The position numbers were made by a program, and so were the translations under genes. From an uncultured Rubritalea sp. (GTDB lineage Bacteria; Verrucomicrobiota; Verrucomicrobiia; Verrucomicrobiales; Akkermansiaceae): DNA of 48,699 nt. Below, piece after piece: positions 44,871 through 48,699 of this stretch (positions are counted from its first letter, which is position 1; every line of letters begins with the position of its first letter). Under the pieces are notes generated by a model. That model was not told where the DNA came from, did not search any database, and saw only the letters and a program-made list of their open reading frames with translations. The DNA lies in contig CALAJT010000018.1 of NCBI GenBank assembly GCA_937923145.1, positions 1 to 48,699 of the forward strand. Reading direction: 5' to 3'.

Positions 44871-46037
44871 ATGAAAACTCACACCCTACAAGAACACAGT
44901 CACAAGAAACGCTCGACCTTTTCGATCGCGTGTACTGTCTGTGGAATTATCGCCTTCATTCAGCTGATGATGATGGGAGTGGCGCTTGCCATGCGGGTGG
45001 GTGAGACACGCGTAGTTACTAAGACTATAGAAGGAGATCCTCAGGTTTACTATATCCCGACATTGATAGACGAGCGTAAGTCAACTGCTAAACTTAAGCC
45101 AAGAAGTGCCGATGAACTAATGGCTAAATACGGTAATAAACCAATCGATACTGCTGGGATAATATACGAAAAACGACGCCAGCAAAATCAACGTGGATTC
45201 GGTGTTGGAATTAAGCCTCTAGCCCAATTCGCTAATAAGAGATTTGGAACTATCAAAAACACACAGGTAGAGAAACTAGTCGAAGATGCTCACAAACTTC
45301 ACCTGAGTGGCGATGTAGTCAGAGCAATTCTAAAACTAGATGAAGCCGAAATGATAGATGCTAAGGAACCTGCCATCATTTACCGCAGAGCCCTCGTCTA
45401 TGAAGACATGCGCAACTGGGAACGCGCGAGTGATGCCTACGATGCTATCTTTGCATTGGGACCTGAGACTGGAGCCTATTATGAAATAGCCGCAGAAAAG
45501 CTTGCTCATGGAGTCAAAGATTCGCCAGACATCGTGCCTTTTCAGCTAGGTAATGTAGTCCAACGTGTGGGTCAAAAGAGACTTCATGCCAATATCACAA
45601 TCCCGATCCGTAGACTCACTGATCGTGACTTCGAGCCATCTCAGATCGAGGTGCGTATTTTTTTCTACGATATCGTGGATAATAAATCAGTAGAAGCAGT
45701 GCCTAAGCAACGTGAGCAAAACATCGCCAAACGCTGGCTTACCGCCCCTGCAGACTGGTCACAGGGCATAGAAGAATCTATCGAGGCGCAATACCAGCTG
45801 CCAGACCTAGATAGAGCCAATGTGCATTTATTCGGTGAGCGAAAGTATTTCGGTCAGGTAGTGGAACTATACTACAAAGGTGAACTCATGGACCAATACG
45901 CATCTCCAGGCAGACTACACGGCATCCATGCGCTAGAGCAGTTCAAGCATCAAATCCAGCCAGATCTTCTACCATACGATATGCAAAATCTAGATGGTGA
46001 CGGAACAGAATTTCTACTCCCCGAAATCGATAATTAG
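44871..46037 (+). CDS. Membrane-anchored TPR protein, function unknown
   Basis: I favour the ATG at 44871 (MKTHTLQEHSHKKRSTFS), 50 bases after the OleC-like gene; an upstream ATG exists at 44850. One TM follows a basic tail (ACTVCGIIAFIQLMMMGVAL). Residues about 125-190 form TPR-like helices (DAHKLHLSGDVVRAILKLDE, IIYRRALVYEDMRNWERASD). The C-terminal half is beta-rich (LHANITIPIRRLTDRDFEPS, IEVRIFFYDIVDN) with no family I recognise. It is followed within 58 bases by the pseudokinase-FGE gene, so the two may be coexpressed. Confidence 0.75.
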   Translation: MKTHTLQEHSHKKRSTFSIACTVCGIIAFIQLMMMGVALAMRVGETRVVTKTIEGDPQVYYIPTLIDERKSTAKLKPRSADELMAKYGNKPIDTAGIIYEKRRQQNQRGFGVGIKPLAQFANKRFGTIKNTQVEKLVEDAHKLHLSGDVVRAILKLDEAEMIDAKEPAIIYRRALVYEDMRNWERASDAYDAIFALGPETGAYYEIAAEKLAHGVKDSPDIVPFQLGNVVQRVGQKRLHANITIPIRRLTDRDFEPSQIEVRIFFYDIVDNKSVEAVPKQREQNIAKRWLTAPADWSQGIEESIEAQYQLPDLDRANVHLFGERKYFGQVVELYYKGELMDQYASPGRLHGIHALEQFKHQIQPDLLPYDMQNLDGDGTEFLLPEIDN

Positions 46038-46095
46038 ACTCCAGCAACTAATAGTTGTTATTTCCCGTATTTATGTAATTCTTTGATAGTAATTT

Positions 46096-47649
46096 ATGTC
46101 AGAATTAGAACAACGCCTCGCTCCAGGAATGCTAGTGGGAGACTACCACCTCATAGACCTCCTCTATGAAGGCACTACAACGCGCACATGGTCTGCTACC
46201 CAGATTTCAGTCAACCGTGAAGTCATAATCGATAGCCTGAATCGTGCTTACCAGACTGACAACGCCATTATCAACACCTTCCTAAGCGATGTCCGCACTA
46301 AGGCTAAAGTCGACCATCCATTAATTGGCTCAGTATTTGAGGCTGTGAGAGAGGAAAACATCTGCTTTTACACACGTGAAAAGATAGCCGGAGATTCTCT
46401 ACAAGACCTCATAAATGCTAAGACTAAGCTACCTCCTGAAGAAATAGTTCATGTGCTTAAGCAAATCGCAGAAGCTAACCTCTATCTTGAAAATCACAGC
46501 GTAGCATCGCTTCCACTGGCTGCTAATCAGGTCTATGTCTCCAGCACCAAAATGTGCCGTATCATAAATATGGCTGTTGGTGGTAAGCGCGATCACGGAG
46601 TCTCTACCCAGGATAAAGTCATGCTAGGAAATGCCTTCAAGAACCTCCTGAACAGAGATTCACCTGGAGCTACTAGGACTAAATCTCTGCTAGATTACAT
46701 GTCAGACATCGAGCGGGAAATACCCCTCACATGGGAACAAATCAAAGACCTTTCAGATGGTGTTGAGCGTCAGCTTAGCGAGCCATTAGAGCCTGTAAGC
46801 TTAGACAGTCACACCCTGAAATTACAAAAGAAGCAGTATAGCAAGCGGCTCTTACTTTCAATAGGTATCGCCTTTGGTCTCCTACTAGCTGGCATATTTG
46901 CCTACTTCATTGTCAATCGCGAGAAACGTCCTAAGGAGCGCCAGCTCGAAGGTGAAGTGCTCATCAGCGCTGGTAACTACAGAACTTTCGATGGCGCTAA
47001 AGCGAATATTAAACCATTTCTGATAGATGCGCATGAAGTCACTATAGCAGAATACGCAGCCTTCCTAAATGACTTCCAGCTACTAGACCAATCTCGTCAT
47101 GAAACCTATCAGCACAAGGACCATCCTTACTATAAAATATCGCACCTTCCAGACGACTGGGATGCTCTTTACAAAGCAGCTAGAACTGGAGGTCAGTGGA
47201 ATGGTCTCAAAGTCACACTCAACTGCCCTGTAGTCGGAATTGACTGGTGGGATGCCTATACATTCGCCTCTTACTACGATCGCAGACTACCTTCACAAGA
47301 CGAGTGGATGGCTGTGATGGACTCATCAAAAACAGAACCTCTAACACTCGAAGTCTCAGCATGGGGACCCGTAGATCAAGAAACCAGCGACATTACCAAA
47401 AACGGTATCTACGGACTAGCAGGAAATGTCTCCGAATGGACTTTAAAAAGAACTAAACCTACCCACGATCCAACAGCGACCATAAAACGCCCAGTTATCT
47501 GCGGGGCTGCTTATAATAACAGCTTAGAAGGAGCTATAAAAAGAGAATGGCTTCAACAAGACAGCAGTATCATCGACACCAGAGACACAAGACGCTCAAA
47601 TCTGGGGTTCCGCACCGTCTCACAGCCAGACAGAGACCAACTCAGATAG
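46096..47649 (+). CDS. Pseudokinase - transmembrane - FGE-sulfatase-domain fusion
   Basis: This 517-residue protein has three parts. Residues about 1-230 follow a Ser/Thr kinase N-lobe and part of a C-lobe (YHLIDLLYEGTTTRTWSATQ), but there is no HRD or DFG motif and no clear catalytic Asp, so the kinase is probably inactive. One TM follows (LLLSIGIAFGLLLAGIFAYF, near residue 258). Residues about 285-510 match formylglycine-generating-enzyme-like domains (DAHEVTIAEYAAFLNDF, CPVVGIDWWDAYTFASYYDR, RLPSQDEWMAV, YGLAGNVSEWT, NLGFRTV). Only a single Cys (VICGAAYNN) is seen near the usual active site, so enzymatic FGE activity is doubtful. It may be a signalling or surface-assembly protein. Confidence 0.85.
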   Translation: MSELEQRLAPGMLVGDYHLIDLLYEGTTTRTWSATQISVNREVIIDSLNRAYQTDNAIINTFLSDVRTKAKVDHPLIGSVFEAVREENICFYTREKIAGDSLQDLINAKTKLPPEEIVHVLKQIAEANLYLENHSVASLPLAANQVYVSSTKMCRIINMAVGGKRDHGVSTQDKVMLGNAFKNLLNRDSPGATRTKSLLDYMSDIEREIPLTWEQIKDLSDGVERQLSEPLEPVSLDSHTLKLQKKQYSKRLLLSIGIAFGLLLAGIFAYFIVNREKRPKERQLEGEVLISAGNYRTFDGAKANIKPFLIDAHEVTIAEYAAFLNDFQLLDQSRHETYQHKDHPYYKISHLPDDWDALYKAARTGGQWNGLKVTLNCPVVGIDWWDAYTFASYYDRRLPSQDEWMAVMDSSKTEPLTLEVSAWGPVDQETSDITKNGIYGLAGNVSEWTLKRTKPTHDPTATIKRPVICGAAYNNSLEGAIKREWLQQDSSIIDTRDTRRSNLGFRTVSQPDRDQLR

Positions 47650-47668
47650 CATTAACAACATTACTATT

Positions 47669-48559
47669 ATGAAAAATAATTCTATAAAATTCAACAAAGC
47701 ACTCTTAACAATCTGTATCAGCCTATTATCACTAATCACAGCATCTGCTCAGATCAATGTTCAGGCAAAAGGCGCCAAATCTGAATTCCTAGCCTTTGAA
47801 AAAGCAATCATCAGCATCACCATCACCAACAGAGCTGGTCAGCCTATTCAATTTAAGAATACTCGAGACGCCAGATGGATAGAATTCGTAGTAGAAAAAA
47901 ATGCTGGTGACCCTATCCACGCGGCTAAAATGACAGCCTATAAAGCACCAACTATAGCTACCGGCAAAAGCGTCACATCCTCCTTCACTATCAATACAGC
48001 CTATGATCTCTCGCAGCCAGGAAACTACACAGCCTATGCGATCGTCAGACTCCCAGGCCAGTCAGTCAAAGAAGGCTTTCGCTCTAATAAAGTATTCTTC
48101 AGCATCGTCAAAGGCTACGTCTCATGGAGACAAAAAGCAGGTGTTCCAGGAACTGCTGGCGACACCCGTGAATATCGCCTCATCAATGTCTCAGGAAACG
48201 AAAGAAGCGACCTCTACGTCCAGATCGAAGATGTGAAACGTGGTAGAATGATAGTCACCTACTCCATGGGTAGAAACCTTAATTTTCGCAAATTTAAAGC
48301 AACCCTAGACAAAAAAAACAACCTTCACGTCCTATTTCTCACTACCCCCACCCTTCACTGCCACACAGTAGTAAACACTGCTGGAAAAACCATCCGTAGA
48401 GAATACCACAAGAAAGCACCCAGCGGACTCAGCCCTAGCCTCATCACCACGAATACAGGAATCGTCGGAGTAGTTAACTCATCCATCTATGATCCTAAGA
48501 AAGAGCAAGAGCAGCGCAGACAAATCCATAATCTCTCAGAACTACCAGTCGGACTCTAA
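47669..48559 (+). CDS. Secreted protein, function unknown
   Basis: This 296-residue protein has a clear signal peptide (residues about 10-27, ALLTICISLLSLITASAQ) and begins the mature chain INVQAKGAKSEFLAFEKAII. The body is beta-rich with repeats resembling immunoglobulin-like folds (ISITITNRAGQPIQF, VTSSFTINTAYDLSQPGNYT). It has few cysteines and no obvious catalytic motif. It follows the pseudokinase-FGE gene by 19 bases, so it is probably part of the same transcript and may be exported to work with it. No terminator is visible in the last 140 bases of the window. Confidence 0.7.
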   Translation: MKNNSIKFNKALLTICISLLSLITASAQINVQAKGAKSEFLAFEKAIISITITNRAGQPIQFKNTRDARWIEFVVEKNAGDPIHAAKMTAYKAPTIATGKSVTSSFTINTAYDLSQPGNYTAYAIVRLPGQSVKEGFRSNKVFFSIVKGYVSWRQKAGVPGTAGDTREYRLINVSGNERSDLYVQIEDVKRGRMIVTYSMGRNLNFRKFKATLDKKNNLHVLFLTTPTLHCHTVVNTAGKTIRREYHKKAPSGLSPSLITTNTGIVGVVNSSIYDPKKEQEQRRQIHNLSELPVGL

Positions 48560-48699
48560 AGTCAGCCTCAAAGCACTTACGACACCCTACACAAAAAACA
48601 CATAACCCACTAAAAATTAGATCAATGGGATACAGTAAAAACCCTACCACAACACCAAATCACCCCTACTACACCACAAATGGGATCTTAGCTTGGCCA

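Noticed and set aside
48560..48699. Possible gene or terminator in the last 140 bases
   Set aside because: The sequence is AT-rich and I see neither a coding frame nor a hairpin with a T tract.

Overview
The window looks like chromosome from a verrucomicrobium (PVC group), most likely Verrucomicrobiales/Akkermansiaceae-Rubritaleaceae-like. This is inferred from the gene mix: a ThuA-domain lipoprotein, eukaryote-type glutamine synthetase (GSII), a CBS/DRTGG-type family II pyrophosphatase, a spc ribosomal operon without L30 and S14, a GHL10 glycosidase, a pseudokinase-FGE fusion, and moderate GC with few Shine-Dalgarno sites. No plasmid, phage or complete insertion sequence is visible.

Layout. 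1-2241 (minus): 5' part of proB behind a CBS-PPase gene. 2334-2984: lexA with a candidate operator inside its own promoter. 3268-4432: GSII gene with a consensus sigma-54 promoter and a clear terminator. 4447-11816: AEC permease, an orphan gene, a zinc-ribbon/YbjQ-like protein, a cysteine-free UDG-family protein, a phosphoesterase, yqgE, dtd, a PH-like protein and rarA. 11832-13507: an accessory, decaying patch with a VapBC module and its palindromic operator, a DUF5069 gene interrupted by an in-frame TGA, and a small secreted-protein pseudogene. 13627-16156 (minus): ftsH. 16417-24533: a 1174-residue ABC transporter with unusual N-terminal domains, then two penicillin-binding proteins, the second with a dead transpeptidase domain. 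24593-27734: a TrkA_C membrane protein, an LpxL-like acyltransferase, a selenocysteine tRNA and an old yellow enzyme. 27724-34113 (minus): rplE-rpsH-rplF-rplR-rpsE-rplO, a terminator, then secY-adk-map. 34361-38146: a TAG-interrupted TPR gene, a ThuA lipoprotein and a GHL10 glycosidase.

38376-44821 is the most unusual region. It holds class I-like HMG-CoA reductase (with an apparent frameshift), a UbiA-family membrane prenyltransferase, a rifampicin-phosphotransferase-like dikinase and an OleC-like adenylate-forming enzyme, all on the plus strand. The last two genes overlap. A 152-bp palindromic element lies in the only sizeable gap inside the set. I infer an isoprenoid-linked biosynthetic cluster of unknown product. 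44871-48559 follows with a membrane TPR protein, a pseudokinase-TM-FGE fusion and a secreted protein.

At least four otherwise recognisable genes carry stops or frameshifts: DUF5069 TGA, the 13.2-13.5 kb pseudogene, the TPR gene TAG, and the HMGR frameshift. This means recent gene decay, sequence error or, for the TGA, recoding. A tRNA-Sec lies in the same window, so the TGA case deserves a direct check, although a Trp-to-stop mutation is simpler.
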